Part shown: piece after piece, positions 52,666 to 64,000 of the stretch | How the letters are laid out: each line of letters starts with the position of its first letter | How positions within the stretch are numbered: the stretch's first letter is position 1 | Assembly (NCBI GenBank): GCA_037013685.1 | Contig: CM072919.1 | Location: 33,667,820-33,731,819 of the forward strand | DNA length: 64,000 bases | Direction of reading: 5' to 3' | Source of the DNA: Acridotheres tristis | Taxonomy: Eukaryota > Chordata > Aves > Passeriformes > Sturnidae | Made by a program: the position numbers and the translations under genes | The notes under the pieces: generated by a model | The model's input: the letters and a program-made list of their open reading frames with translations, nothing else | What the model was told of the DNA's origin: nothing | Database searches by the model: none

Positions 52666-54049
52666 AATTTGTCCCGTTCTTTCTCTGAAGAGTGTATTGT
52701 TTTCTTTTTATTACTGGTCATATTTCTGTGCATGATTCAGTAAAATTGAAATATTACTGGCAACAGCCACTTATGTTATAGGGGGGCATTTTGCCACCTT
52801 AACTGTAGCGCACTTTTTCTCTATTGTTATGTTGAGAGAGCCTAAGAAGCTGATCTGAAATGCTGTACCATATTTTTGAGAGTGTGAGAATTCAATGTAC
52901 TCAAAGCCTTGCCTAAAGGTCAGTGTTCTAAAGACCTTATTTACTTAGCCGGAAGAAAATTTGCAGGCATGAAGGTGCTGCTTAGGCATAAACACCGCTT
53001 ATTTGCAGTGTGTATCAGCTTATATATGTTACACTTTTGCAGTGCTGTAAGTGATGCATCCTGAATTATAATGGTTTCATTAGCCAGGGTCACACAAGAA
53101 ATGGTAATGAAACAAAAAAAAAAGAAAGAAAAAAAGTTGTATGATTTTGGTTTTAAGGTAATGTAAATTAAGTTGACAGATGTAGTTACTTAAGAGGTTT
53201 TCATTTACGTAAGACATTTAATAGCTGCATCAATAGCAGGTGTTCTTAGTACCCAGACATATTTGAAAATTCATTTGTGATTTTGAGAATCCTTATGTAG
53301 GTTCACAGACATACCTTTTGGATTTGGGAGACATTGGAAAAGAGAAAGGTATCTATCTGTAGCTTGGATACTTGAAAAGCCACATTTTTTGCACACAAGT
53401 ATATTGAAGAGCAGCTTCCTGGATCATCAGTAGTTTGGCCATGACCAGTCCTAGCCTGAAGAGCAGAATTGCTCTCTTCATCTTTCCTGATCTGCTCTCC
53501 ACTCCCCACCTTTGTGTCACAGCATCTCACTCTCTTTCTCAGCCTGTGCAGTGTCTGTCTTTGCTCACAAGCCTGTCTCATCACTGCTTGTGAGTCTCCT
53601 GGTATTCTCAATAATTAGATGACAATTTCTGTTGCTAGCTTCTAGTAAATCATATCACTGCCACCAGGTACTGCATCCTGTATACTCTTTAGGGATTCTG
53701 TTTTCTGTCTTGCTTTCAACTACTGCCTACAGCTCTAGTTTCTCTATCTTGTGTGTCTTCTGTAACCCTCCATCTCCCACGGCTCACACTGTAGTGCACA
53801 CAACTATCTGACTTTCAGATGTGGTTATTTCCTTGCAACTGATTCTTGATTTGCATGCCCACAGTGCTTATCAACTGATTCAGGAATGACAGCATGCTTA
53901 GGAACGGATGGAGTTCCTAATTTTTTATTTAGTCTTACGTGTGCAATAGACGGGCTTGGCTTTTCAGGAGCAGTGGCACTGCTGGAGCTTTTGTCCAATT
54001 CTAGCCTTTGCTAACCTTGGTAGGTGTAGGTGTACTTACTTAACATTGA
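52666..54049. other. Downstream flank without recognised gene
   Basis: AT-rich at first, then a more C/T-rich stretch around 53.45-53.8 kb. A short A-rich GAAA tract lies at about 53113-53137. No gene or repeat family is identified. Confidence 0.7.
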
Positions 54050-56465
54050 TAAGGAACTTCCCTTCTCAATGATTCTTTGAGGAACTTCCATAGCTTCCAT
54101 ATCAACTGCCCTTGTCCTTATGGGGGACTTCAACTTGCCAGAAATCAGATAGGAGCTGTCATACCACTGGTACAGCCCAGGTCGTAACATTCTTAAAAAC
54201 CTTGGTGACAGCTTTACAGAAGTGAAGGGAGCCAGCTGGAAAAGATCCCCTCCTTGACCTGCATGCCAACAGAGAGGATCTTGTGAGTGGAGATTGGCAT
54301 TCATCTTGGCTACAGTGACCACGATGTTGATGGGAGGGAAAATTTGTGTTGATAAGAGGGAAAATCCCAGCAAAACCTCACCTCTGGACATGAGGAGAAC
54401 AGACTGCTCACAGAACTAGTAAATAAAATCCTCTGGGAAAATACTCAGGCAGGTGCTAGTGTCCATCAGTGCTCGTCACTTTTAAACATCACCTTCTAGG
54501 GGCACAGTAACAGGCAATTCCTAAACGTTGGAAGTCAGGCAGATGAGGCAGGAGGCCAGCTTGGGTCATCAGGAATCTTCTCTGGGAAAAAAAGCCAAAA
54601 GTATAGGCCCAATGGAAGTGGTCAGGTAACATGGGGAGAATGCAGAGATGCTGCTTCCCACTGTAGTGAGAAAATTCATGCAGCCAGAGCTCAGCTGGAG
54701 TGGAAGCTGGCCAGAAACAGGGACAATAAAAGCAGTCTTTTCAAATATATTAACAGCAAAAGGCAGTGTAAATATAACATCAGCCCGTTACAGGATGCAA
54801 ACAGGGACAGGGGCAAGGCAGAGGTGTTTAATGCATTCTTTGCCTCTGTCTTCAACATGGATCGAGAGGAGTGTCAGTGCCCTGTGCTGGAAGACCATGG
54901 CTGTGAAAAAGAACAGTTTCCTGTTGACCCTAAACTTGTGCAGGATCTTCTGCTCCAGCTGGGTCCCTGCAAATCTATGGGGTCTGATGGGGTTCATCCA
55001 GGAATCCTCAAAGAGCTGGCTGAAGTAATCACAAAGCCTCTCACCATGGTTTTTGAGCAGTCTTGGGAATCTGGAGAAGTTCCAGCTGGCTGGAAGCTGG
55101 TGGACCTTATCCCGATTTTCATGAAGGAAAAGAAGACGCCAAAATCTACAATGAAGTCTCACTTCACTGCCCGATGAAATCGTGGAAAAGATTATTCTGG
55201 GAATACTGAAGAACATTTGGAGAGCAACCCAGTTAGTCACAGCCAGCATGTCTTCCTGAGGGCAAAGTCCTGCTTGTCCAACTTGATTTCCTTCTACAGC
55301 AACATAACCCACCTAGCTAACCAAGGGAAGCCAGATGATGTAATCTTTTTGGATTTCAGTAAAGCTTTCCATACTGTCTCTGTCAGTATCTTTCTGGACA
55401 AAAACATATGGCACACACCAGGTTAAACACATGATGGGATGGGTGAGCAACTGGCTCACAGATCAGGCACAAAGGGTTACAGCGAATGGGTGACATCAGA
55501 CTGGTGACCTGTCACTGGTGGGGTTCCACAGGGCTCCAACCTCAGCCCTGTGCTCTTCAGCATCTTCATAAATTACTTGGACACAAGACTGGAAGGGATA
55601 CATAGCAAGTTTGCCAATAACTCTAAATTGGGAGAAACTGTCTAGTCCCTCAGAGGCCTTGTAGAGAATCCTGGACAAAGGAGAGTGCTGGACAGGCATC
55701 AGCTGTATGAAGTTCAGTGAGAGAAAGTGCCAGATTCTGTGCCTGGGCGATGGCAACACTGAGTGTGTGTATAGACGGGAATGCGAGACTGGAGTGCAGC
55801 TCCATGGAAAATGATCTGGGGGTTCTGGTCAATGACAAGTTGGACCTGAGCCAGCAGTGCCCTGACAGCCAGGAGAGCCAGCCCTGTCCTGGATGCATCA
55901 GGCACATCATCACAGCCAGGCAAGGGAAGGGATTGTTCTGCTCTGCTCTGAGCTGGGGCAGCCTCACCTCTAGTGCTGTGGGCAGGTGTGGATGACACAG
56001 AATAAAAAAAGACATTAAGCTTTTGGAGAATGTCACAAGGAGGCCAGTGAAGATGGTGAAGGGTCAGGAGAGGAAGCTGTTTGAGGAACAGCTGGAGATC
56101 ACTTTTCTGTTCAGCCTAGAGGAGGCAGGGGAGAACTCATTGCTGTTTTTCAGTATCCTCACAAGATCTCTTGACTGTTGTGACCAATGACAGGACCTGA
56201 GAAAACGGCATGAAACTGAGTCAGGGGAGGTTAAGGTTGGATTATCAGAAAAGGATCTTCACCCAGAGGGTGGTTGGGCACTGGAACAGGCTCCCCAGGG
56301 AAGTGGTCACAGCACCAAGCCTAACAAGAGTTCAAGAAAGGTTTGGACAATGCTCTCAGGCACATAGTGTGATTCTCCGGAATGGTGCTGTGCAGGGCCA
56401 GGAGTTGGACAGAATGATCCTGATGGGTCTCTTCCAACTGAGCTTATTCTACGAGTCTGTATATT
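54050..56465 (+). mobile_element. CR1 LINE, ~2.4 kb, degraded ORF2 and 3' tail
   Basis: The longest CR1 in the window, 5'-truncated. In order on the + strand: the end of the endonuclease domain (LMGDFNLPEI near 54120), a linker with stops, and the start of the reverse transcriptase (AEVFNAFFASVFNMDREE near 54820, KSMGSDGVHPGILKELAEVI near 54980, SGEVPAGWKLVDLIPIF near 55075). These are followed by the DVIFLDFSKAFHTV block near 55345, where the family normally has an Asp-containing catalytic motif. After that come the FINYLD-type block near 55565, the ORF2 end and the tail 'TGATCCTGATGGGTCTCTTC' near 56425. Multiple frameshifts and stop codons break the ORF. Confidence 0.93.
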
Positions 56466-58351
56466 GCTGCAACCACAAAGCTCTGTGCTTTTCAAAACAT
56501 GCAAATAGAAAGTGAGCCATCAGTTCTGAAATGCATATTCTGCCTAGCACAGTCTCACATGCTGGCTTTTGCAGTGGATTGCACTGTGTCACTAACACAG
56601 TGTGTCTTAAAGTGCAGTTTCCAGTTGTGAAGGAACTGAAGTACCATCAGACTTCTGGTACCTAGAACAAAATTTAGCAAATCTTCATTTTGAAATGGAT
56701 GTATTGGCAAGGCTCATCCTGGCACCACTAGAAGAGTCTAAAGTTAACAGTTGTCCGGATGCCCAAGCTAGTCCTCCATGATTAATGTCCTGGGGGATAC
56801 CCCCCCAAGTTCCTGTTTCACTGTTTCTTCCGATAGACTTGTGTATGTAGGAGAATCATTTTCACCAAATCATGTTTGCTAGGGTTTGGCGAATGTCTGA
56901 TTTTTTTGAGAGGCAGTTAAGGGAAGAATGTGGAGAGAGAAGTTGAGAAGCAATTCACAGCTCATTTGAGTACAGGAAGCTTGGGCCATCATATAGACTT
57001 ACTTAAAAACTGTAAATCATGAGTTCAACAAGAGAAACAAGAAGGAATTGTACTCAAAACAAGGAATGGAAATATTTTTTTCATGTGCAACAGACTAGTA
57101 ATTAAGTACGTAGACCATAATGTTTATATGGTCTACCATCTTCAAAAGAAATCCTTAGCAAGTAGCTGTGATAGTTTTGCATAGTAATTAGAAAGTATTT
57201 CTGTAAAAAAATCATAAACCAATCATGCTAATTGAAAGAAGTAATTAGATATACTGATGCTCCTAAAGCACATGTTTTTGCAATATCTCAAGTACTGGCT
57301 CTCTTACAGCTTGCTCTTGCTCTGCAATTTACTGACCTGCTGTTGATAATATCCTTTCTGTGTACAGAGGTTATTACTACCCTATTGCAACATACACTTC
57401 CTTTCTACCCAAATCTAGTCCAACATGCAGAGCCAGGAGCACTTTGAACCTGTATGATTTTGTTTTGCTTGGCCTTATGGCATTTTGCTCTATCTTTTCC
57501 TGAAAAACAAGGCCAAATTAAAGAAACAGTTACTTCAGACTGCTTTTCATCTTCCTCTGTATACCATTGCCTCTTGGGCCAGCATGAACAGTTTTAAGGA
57601 AATAGAGCAGGGAAAGGAGGTGGCAGAGCATGAAAAGAAGTGATTGCACTTCATCTATAAGACTTCAGCATGGAGAAGGATCAGGTAGCCACGAAAGGAG
57701 TAAATGCAGTGGAATACTACAAAAGACACAGCATCAAAAAATAAAGATGTCAGTTTTGGTCTTGGATGATTGGTCACTCACATACTAAAATGAATTCTAT
57801 ACCCAGACCATCTGTCTGTTATTAATGGCGTGTCTCATTCAAAAAATGACTGTGCTTCTACAATGCACAATCATTAACTGTACACAAAAGGACAGGAAAC
57901 TATACAACTACTGTAGGGTTTGACATTTTTTGATGAATATCAATACCAGATGCTGAAGAAGCCACAGGGAAGACAATCACAATAATGAATTTGTATGGTC
58001 ATACAATTCTGTGTACCCTCATTTTTGTGTAATGTCCTCAACAAGTCAAGTTTCATCAATTTACTAATAGAAGAAGAGTGAAGCAGATTAAGAATTGTTG
58101 TGTGACTTCAGTTTACCACAGGGGAGGGGCTAGGGATAAGAGCCAGACGCAGAAGCCTTCAAGTTAACTAAAGGTCATGTGGAATGGTTAGTTGCTAAAT
58201 TCATCCTGAAGTAGCACGTAGGACTGCTATTTTGACAGAACTTCACACCTGAACTGAAAGGTACTATCTGTCTGAATCCATTAAGAAAAGAAACAATGAT
58301 CTGCTTTGGTTAATCTTTCTCAGGGTATGAGAAATTCAGAGCACAGACAAG

Positions 58352-58392
58352 ATTTGCTGAATTAAGGAGACTATTTGTTGATTAAGGAGACT
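58352..58392. repeat. Two-copy 20-bp direct repeat
   Basis: TTTGCTGAATTAAGGAGACT-like unit followed by TTTGTTGATTAAGGAGACT. The 12-mer ATTAAGGAGACT is identical in both (58361 and 58381). Confidence 0.85.
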
Positions 58393-59009
58393 TTTCCTTG
58401 GGAATTGACTTATACCAAATACCCTGGGCTCTGGTCTTCCTGGGGATTGTCTCAGTGAGGCCATAATTTTGCTTAGGATGAATTTTGCAAGATCTGATGC
58501 CAGGGGGAGTCTCAGCATCAACTGTATTACACATCACAGTATCCCTGAGCTTCAGAAACACTGCTGAGTCTGTTAGCTGGGATTTCTGCCCTCATTTCAT
58601 GGACTGTTCCGTAGGTGGCTCTGTAGGAGAATAGAAATGGAAAGATACACTTCCATTTAGTTCTTCTCTTGGGACCTTGAAGAAAAAATTAGTCAAAGGG
58701 AGTTGAGAAAACTGTACCCAAGCACAAGAAGCCCCTGCTGCACTGTGTCCGTGGGATGAAGCAAAATGCATTAGCCCGCAGAAGGCTTCTAGTCTCCGTA
58801 GGAACTGCAGATGGCAGCAATTCAACAACTTTTTTTCTGCACGGGGCATTGCCTCCACTGCCCTATGAATCTGGCTGTGCCTCAGAGCTGTAGTTTCAGA
58901 GCACAAAATGTTCAAACACAATGCAAATTCTACAGACTCCCAGTCCTCCTCCCTTTTGTCTTCCCCCACCTCCTCACGTGGTGTGTTTCCCTTTCAGTAG
59001 TGGACGGGA

Positions 59010-59267
59010 TCATGATTTATTGCCAGGCTGAACCAATTTCCTGCCCGTTGTGACAATGACAGACAGAACAGACACAGCTAAGGACAGTACTGCTGCCAGT
59101 GTGACAAATCTTGTGAGCTGTGCAGACAGCTCAGCCTTCCTGCCACATGGTACTGCTGGGGGAAGCTGGTCTCTAAGCTCTTCCTTAGATGCTATGGAGT
59201 GTGCTGTGAATGTTGCAGAAAGTATTGAATCTTTTAGAGTCCTGCTGAAGCTCTGTGGCACAGCCAT
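59010..59267 (-). CDS. Uncertain small open frame with a C-terminal hydrophobic segment
   Basis: 85 codons on the minus strand. The start codon has a good context (G at -3 and G at +4). Residues 1-50 are mixed polar (MAVPQSFSRTLKDSI, then KEELRDQLPPAVPCGRKAEL). Residues about 54-73 form one hydrophobic segment (TLAAVLSLAVSVLSVIVTTG) followed by a basic GRKL and a short polar tail, resembling a tail-anchored or single-pass membrane peptide. An AATAAA overlaps its final codons. I recognise no family, no neighbouring exon is evident, and the opposite strand is open over the same interval, so it may be chance. Confidence 0.15.
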   Translation of the reverse strand: MAVPQSFSRTLKDSILSATFTAHSIASKEELRDQLPPAVPCGRKAELSAQLTRFVTLAAVLSLAVSVLSVIVTTGRKLVQPGNKS

Positions 59268-62164
59268 GACAACAGATAATACTTTTGCACCTCAGAGATA
59301 CTGCTGGCTTTGCTATTAGGTGAATGAGACTGGGAGTGCTTTTCTCCTCAGTGGGTTATGCAGAGGGGCAGGGTCACTGTGGACTGCAGATTAGCAGGAA
59401 ACAGACTGCAAGGCACACTCCTCAAACAGGGAGTGTTCTGCTTGGCATCCTTTCTGCCCGAGGTACCAACACTTTCTATGAAAGCCAGACTCCGTGAAAG
59501 GGAAAGTGGTGTGTAGGAGGATATTGTGGTTTCCATGTAAACGGCATGATTTCATTGGCAGGGCATCTAAATTATGGCAGATTGACATGTAGATGTATTG
59601 GTTTGGTTTTGAATACAAGTAAGGCGGGGTTGACCTAAGTATGTGTATGCAGCTGTAGCTACCATTACTGCACAATAATAGTTATATTATTATTCTACAA
59701 TAATTACATTATTACATAGTAATTCACCTCTTACACTTCAGATGGTAGGTAAATGGTACCTGCCGATATTCCTGGATTCTTTTTCCAAAAATCTGCAGGT
59801 TGTTATCTGCCTCAGCTTGGTGGGGCAGTTTCTATTTCCCTGGAAATTTTCTGGGGAAATGTGTTACGTGCTTTTTGGGTAGGAACTTCCGCTGCTGTAC
59901 TTTGGCCCCTGAAAAGCAACCATCTGTTAGGCAGGCAAGAACCACCTGCTCTGCAATTGGCAGTGTTGAGCAAGTTATTACAAAAAACTGATAACCAGGA
60001 TAATATGGGTAAGCAAAGGGCAGAGGACATCGAGAACACCTATTTTAATAAAATCTTAGTTCCCAATGAATGCAGATTGATTTCAGCCTAGCTACCTTTG
60101 CACTCCTAAGAGAGTGTTTTTGATGCTACAGTTCATCTATAGTGTGGCGGACAAGCAAAACAGAAAAATTGAAAGTGAAATCAGAATGTTGTCATAAATA
60201 GAGGTAGATGGGAAAAGATAATACAGGGAAGAAAAGGATCTTTGCCTTACTGCTAGCTGGAGTGTTCTCTGTAGCAAACAGAATGTCACAGAAAGAATCC
60301 GTGGCTGAAGTGCAATGATAGAAAATAAGAAAACAAAATTAAGTCAGTACAAAATAGGATGAGTGGGCATGTGGAATGCATAGATAAGAATGCCGAGCAG
60401 AAATTCTACATTTCCTGTTCTTAAGTGTCAACCCCTTTCCCAGCTGCATATCCTGACTGTGTGTTTACATTGAAACCTGCTGTCATTTCCTACGTGTCTT
60501 CTTCCAACCAAAGCACATGAAGCCAGTCTTCCTAGATCTGAGCATCTCCCTGCTGGATATGCAGCCTCAATCCTGTCTGGGACTTAGAACACCAGGTGAT
60601 AGAGAATCCCTCCCCTGCCTGTGAAAGCAGGAACATCACTAGGGCTCTGCTGAGAGTTGTTTGCCTTGAACCTGGGAGTTGCCCATAGCAGAACGTCATC
60701 TTCCTCAGCTCACCCCAGCCAGAGAGGAGTGGTGCAGCTCCCAGCGCTCCAGGCCGTGGTTGCCCACAGGAGGCACCTGGGGACGAGGCACTCCTTGCAC
60801 TGGGGCGGGCAGGTGGGTCTGAAACTCCTCAAAAGGCAAGTAAGTGGAAAGTCCGCCGGGGTGCTGGGGGAGTGTCATGTGGGAAGCAAGAGCATGTGAT
60901 TGAAAAGGAAGGAAAGGAGCCAGTTACACTTCAGTTCTCTCCCATCAGCTAGTTTTCAGTTGTGGTACCACGCTTTGAAATGTGGCTGGGGGAGCAGAGA
61001 GCCTGTGTAATAAAAGCGTTTTGCTTGCAGCACAGAATCTGAAGTAAAGCAATGAATTGCTCTATTTTAGGTAAGTACTGACTGCCTTGTTTCACGGGGA
61101 GCCTGGGGTGGTGCTCCTCCTACTCTGAAGGCTTTCGGTGCACAAGCCAAGTATAAACTCTGACAGGTGCTGCTGAGGCCAAATCCATGGCTTGTACTGT
61201 GACCCAGGTGCAAGAGGAGATGTTCACTTGTCTACTGTCCGCACAGAAGAGATGCTGTAGGGAGGTGCAAGAAGAGGGATGAGGAGCAGCAAGGTTACAA
61301 AGAGATGCTCTTTTGAGACACTGAATGCATGACTGGGGACGCTCAGGGGTACCCAAACGCTAACCTAAATCCTGCTGGCACAAGTAGCCCAGGATGGAGC
61401 AGCATGTCCCTCTAAGTTTAGCTGGGGAGTGTTTTTTTAAAATCCGACCTTAAAACGAGGAAAAAGAAGGGGGATGCAGCTGAGGCTGCTAATGCGCTCC
61501 TATTCCCTGCCTGTATGTTGCCTCCCAAAGGATGCGGGGGCTAATTCCAAGCCCTCACACTCTTCTTTCTCCCCTTTTTCTGTCTTTATTTTCCCATCCT
61601 CTGTCTGAGGTCTGTGTGCCACTAGCAGCAGTTGTCAGGGCTGAGAAAGGCTTGTTGGGTCATACTGTGGACACCACTGCCCTTACTAGTTTTAGGGAAA
61701 ACTGATAAGGAACACCTAGGAATGCCTTCCCAGTTGCCAGCCTGCTGCCAGAGAGATGCTCTCAGCCCTCACCTACCCAGAATGACCATGAAGTGCTGGC
61801 TTGTCAGAGTGTATTTGGGGAACCTTGCCCAGACAGGATGTCTGACTGAAGTTGCAGGCAGGGCTACCACCTCTCCAGAAGTTATTCTGGAGAAATACCA
61901 TCCTTGAAGGAAAACCCGTCTCTTCTTCCCTTCCTCCCTCACCAGCTGATGGATTGGGGCTTGGAGGTTCAAAGGAAATCTTTTCAAATCTCCTCCAATG
62001 TTTCCAGTCCCATGGTGTTTGGCAAACTGGGAGGCTTTGGTGTTTGGTACCTGTTTCTGTACAGGCAGCCAGAGAAGCAGCTCAGTGAGGCTGATGGACA
62101 TGGCACATACTGAGGTGCCAGCATTTGAAATGGTCATACAGCACCAGGATGAAAAGGGTCAAAG

Positions 62165-62262
62165 AGCTGGTAATGAGCCCAGTTCTGGGCTTCCCAGGAC
62201 AAAGGAGATAGGGACATACTGGAGAGAGTCCAGTGAAGGGCCACTAAGATGATGAAGGATGG
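62165..62262 (+). mobile_element. CR1 LINE internal remnant
   Basis: About 100 bases matching the CR1 ORF2 3' part: 'TAATGAGCCCAGTTCTGGGC', 'ACATACTGGAGAGAGTCCAG' and 'TGAAGGGCCACTAAGATGAT'. No tail follows. Confidence 0.85.
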
Positions 62263-63746
62263 TTGCTGGCATGCCACAGTGTAGCTAGCACCTACCTATT
62301 TAGAGGTAGCAAACAGGAGGGGAAGGAGATTTAATTTAAAAAAAAACATTTGTGCTTGCAAGCACCAAATGCCAGGCTGTGGTGCACAATAAATCTCTCC
62401 TGCAGCCAGGCATGCATCAGGGCTCTGGCTCCAGCTACAAATGCCCCCTGTGCCCCAGCCAGGCTCAGCTGCAGGGTCCCAGACACAGCTGGTGATTTCA
62501 GGACTGCTGCAAGGATCACTGCCTTCTGGTGAGCTCTCCCAGAAGCCTGAAAACAGCACGTCCTGCAGAGCCCCATGCTCTCAGGTGTGTCTCTCCAAAG
62601 CCAGAGGAGCCCTGGCCCAAAAGGGCCAAAGGCAAGGCAAGATTTGATGCTGTCAGGGCTGTGCAGAGCTGCCTCTCATGTTGTCTGAGGGGGCACCTGC
62701 AGCTCAGCATCTAGTGCTAGGGATTTTCTCCAGGACCACATCCGGCTCTCAGCCTTTCCAGTTGCCAGGGAATTCACTGGGGCTCTGCAGTGCCCAGATG
62801 CCCCAGCCCTGCCAGCAGTGAAGACCCGAATTGCTCTGGCTGTACCCAGCAGACATTTTCACCCACCTTCTTGCCCTTGCTGAGCACCCTGTCTCTGCTT
62901 CCCACATCTCCCAGCAGTTCCCAAGGCTGATTACCAGCATGCTTGTCCCAAGCCCAGGAACCTGTATTTGAAGCTCCTCTAACACATGGACAACCTTTCC
63001 CATCCCTCATGAGCAGGCAACTTCTTTTGGAGCAGAGGCAGTTGTGCCTGGAGCACAGAGTGAAGTTGTCACATGTTCTAGCCCTAAACCTTGCAGGGCA
63101 ATAATACTCCTGGGCCATGTTTTAGTCTCTCATCATGGCTCAGGATGATACTGGAATCAGACCAAATAAATTTTTTAACACGATTTGAAGCATTAGAAAG
63201 CAGGTAAGTAAGGTCCCGGAAGGTCATCAAAAGGGGTCTCTGGTGGTCATATTCTCTGAATCTTTCAGTATTAAAGGTGACCTTCCCTCAAACATTTTCC
63301 TTGGGCATGCACTGTTGCTTCTTGTTACATAACTCTTCAAAAAAACACACTGTAGGCCTCTTTATCTGTTTCGCAACCGGTTGCAGCCACACTTATCGTC
63401 CTGTGTGCATACCTTTACATACTTTTCTCTTTTTTTGGTTAGTCTTTAATTTTAATTCAGCAGCTTCGGGGAAGCTGAAAATTTCTATTCTCTATGTTAC
63501 TTATCAGGGAGTGCCTGAACTTGGGTCAGAATGACAATGAGTTTGTCTTCTTTCTGCCACAGGGAGCAGTAGCAGCTCATTTTTCCCTTCCTGCTCTACC
63601 TTGAGCTCTGGTCCCCTCTGGGAGAACTCTGAGACCCGAATTAAGGTGGGACCTGCCCAGCTGCCCTGCCCAGTTGCAGCCCAAGACCTCTCAGGAGACT
63701 AGAAGTGCAAGCTCATCGACAGCTATTTGTGTGTAACTGAGAAACC

Positions 63747-63783
63747 AATAAACTGCTTTGATTCTGGACGGCTTAAAGCCGTC
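63747..63783 (+). other. AATAAA followed by a perfect 8-bp-arm palindrome
   Basis: AATAAA at 63747-63752 is followed 14 bases later by GACGGCTT-A-AAGCCGTC (63767-63783). The arrangement of a polyadenylation signal next to a small GC hairpin resembles a transcript 3' end or the R region of an LTR, but no LTR boundaries or gene were identified. Confidence 0.35.
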
Positions 63784-64000
63784 TGAGGTGAACACTGTTC
63801 CCCTGTGACAGGGAAGGATCCAGATTAGTGAGAAACTCTGGGGAAGGTCAGCAGTGCAATCAGCATCCATTCATGATGCAGTATTAGAGGCTGTGGTTAC
63901 CCCAGGGGGAACATGCCTTCTGGCCTATAACCAAGATTATGTCCAATTTGGCTTGTCCCAGGGGGCACCTTACCCTGTGTTTTGTTTAACCCCAGCCATC

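Larger units (their letters stand above)
56466..64000. other. Downstream flank, no confident gene
   Basis: From 56.5 to 60 kb the DNA is AT-rich, with a short 20-bp duplication (58352-58392) and a small minus-strand open frame (59010-59267). From 60.4 to 64 kb it is GC-richer, with many overlapping short frames on both strands and no recognisable protein family. A CR1 remnant is at 62165-62262. An AATAAA followed by a palindrome is at 63747-63783. By recalled vertebrate synteny GNE may lie further to the right, but none of its coding exons is visible here. Confidence 0.6.

Noticed and set aside
54648..56515. Several 90-170 codon frames on both strands downstream of RNF38
   Set aside because: They are pieces of the degraded CR1 ORF2 or its antisense, not host genes.
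61020..61070. Apparent tiny exon with 'gcttgcag' acceptor and 'ttttag|gtaagt' donor in the downstream flank
   Set aside because: Splice-like motifs are present, but the roughly 40-base segment holds only a handful of codons and cannot be tied to any gene such as GNE from sequence alone.
61632..62714. Overlapping frames of 60-122 codons on both strands
   Set aside because: GC-richer DNA gives mutually overlapping frames. None has a recognisable motif and several start at non-ATG codons.

Overview
This is vertebrate genomic DNA, most likely from a bird. The only abundant interspersed repeat I recognise is the CR1 LINE, with about a dozen 5'-truncated copies in both orientations. I see no SINE or mammalian-type repeat families, and introns are moderately compact. 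Another CR1-rich sauropsid (crocodilian or turtle) cannot be excluded from sequence alone.

The window is dominated by one gene on the + strand, RNF38, a RING-H2 E3 ubiquitin ligase. Ten coding exons between 24110 and 49194 join in perfect phase with consensus GT-AG splice sites. They give an uninterrupted 432-residue protein from the ATG at 24197 to the TGA at 49192, the length I recall for the short mammalian isoform. The first coding exon also has 29 open, RNF38-like codons before that ATG, so a longer N-terminus is used in some transcripts. A CpG-rich promoter at about 6.8-7.1 kb carries an NRF1 motif, two identical CRE palindromes, a GC box and ETS sites, and feeds a non-coding first exon ending at 7137. 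A 71-bp phase-compatible candidate exon at 1580-1650 suggests that an additional RNF38 promoter lies upstream of the window. The 3'UTR is about 3.5 kb and ends near 52.66 kb.

Layout: 1-6.5 kb is AT-rich, probably an intron of a longer RNF38 transcript or 5' flank, with small CR1 pieces. 6.5-7.14 kb is a CR1 tail abutting the CpG-island promoter. 7.14-24.1 kb is the large first intron with several antisense CR1 fragments. 24.1-49.2 kb holds the coding exons and introns. 49.2-52.7 kb is the 3'UTR. 52.7-64 kb is flank holding a degraded CR1 of about 2.4 kb (54.05-56.46 kb). The rest of the flank has no gene I can identify; the 60-64 kb part is GC-richer and full of overlapping chance reading frames.

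I found no undescribed multi-gene system. The points most worth a second look are: the promoter-proximal exon whose reading frame is open and in phase with the RNF38 coding exon behind a well-placed CTG; a tandem in-frame splice donor 15 nt apart in the exon before the RING region; the candidate upstream exon; CR1 copies abutting the promoter and a splice acceptor; two perfect 13-bp-stem hairpins in introns; and a small minus-strand open frame with a putative membrane segment in the downstream flank.
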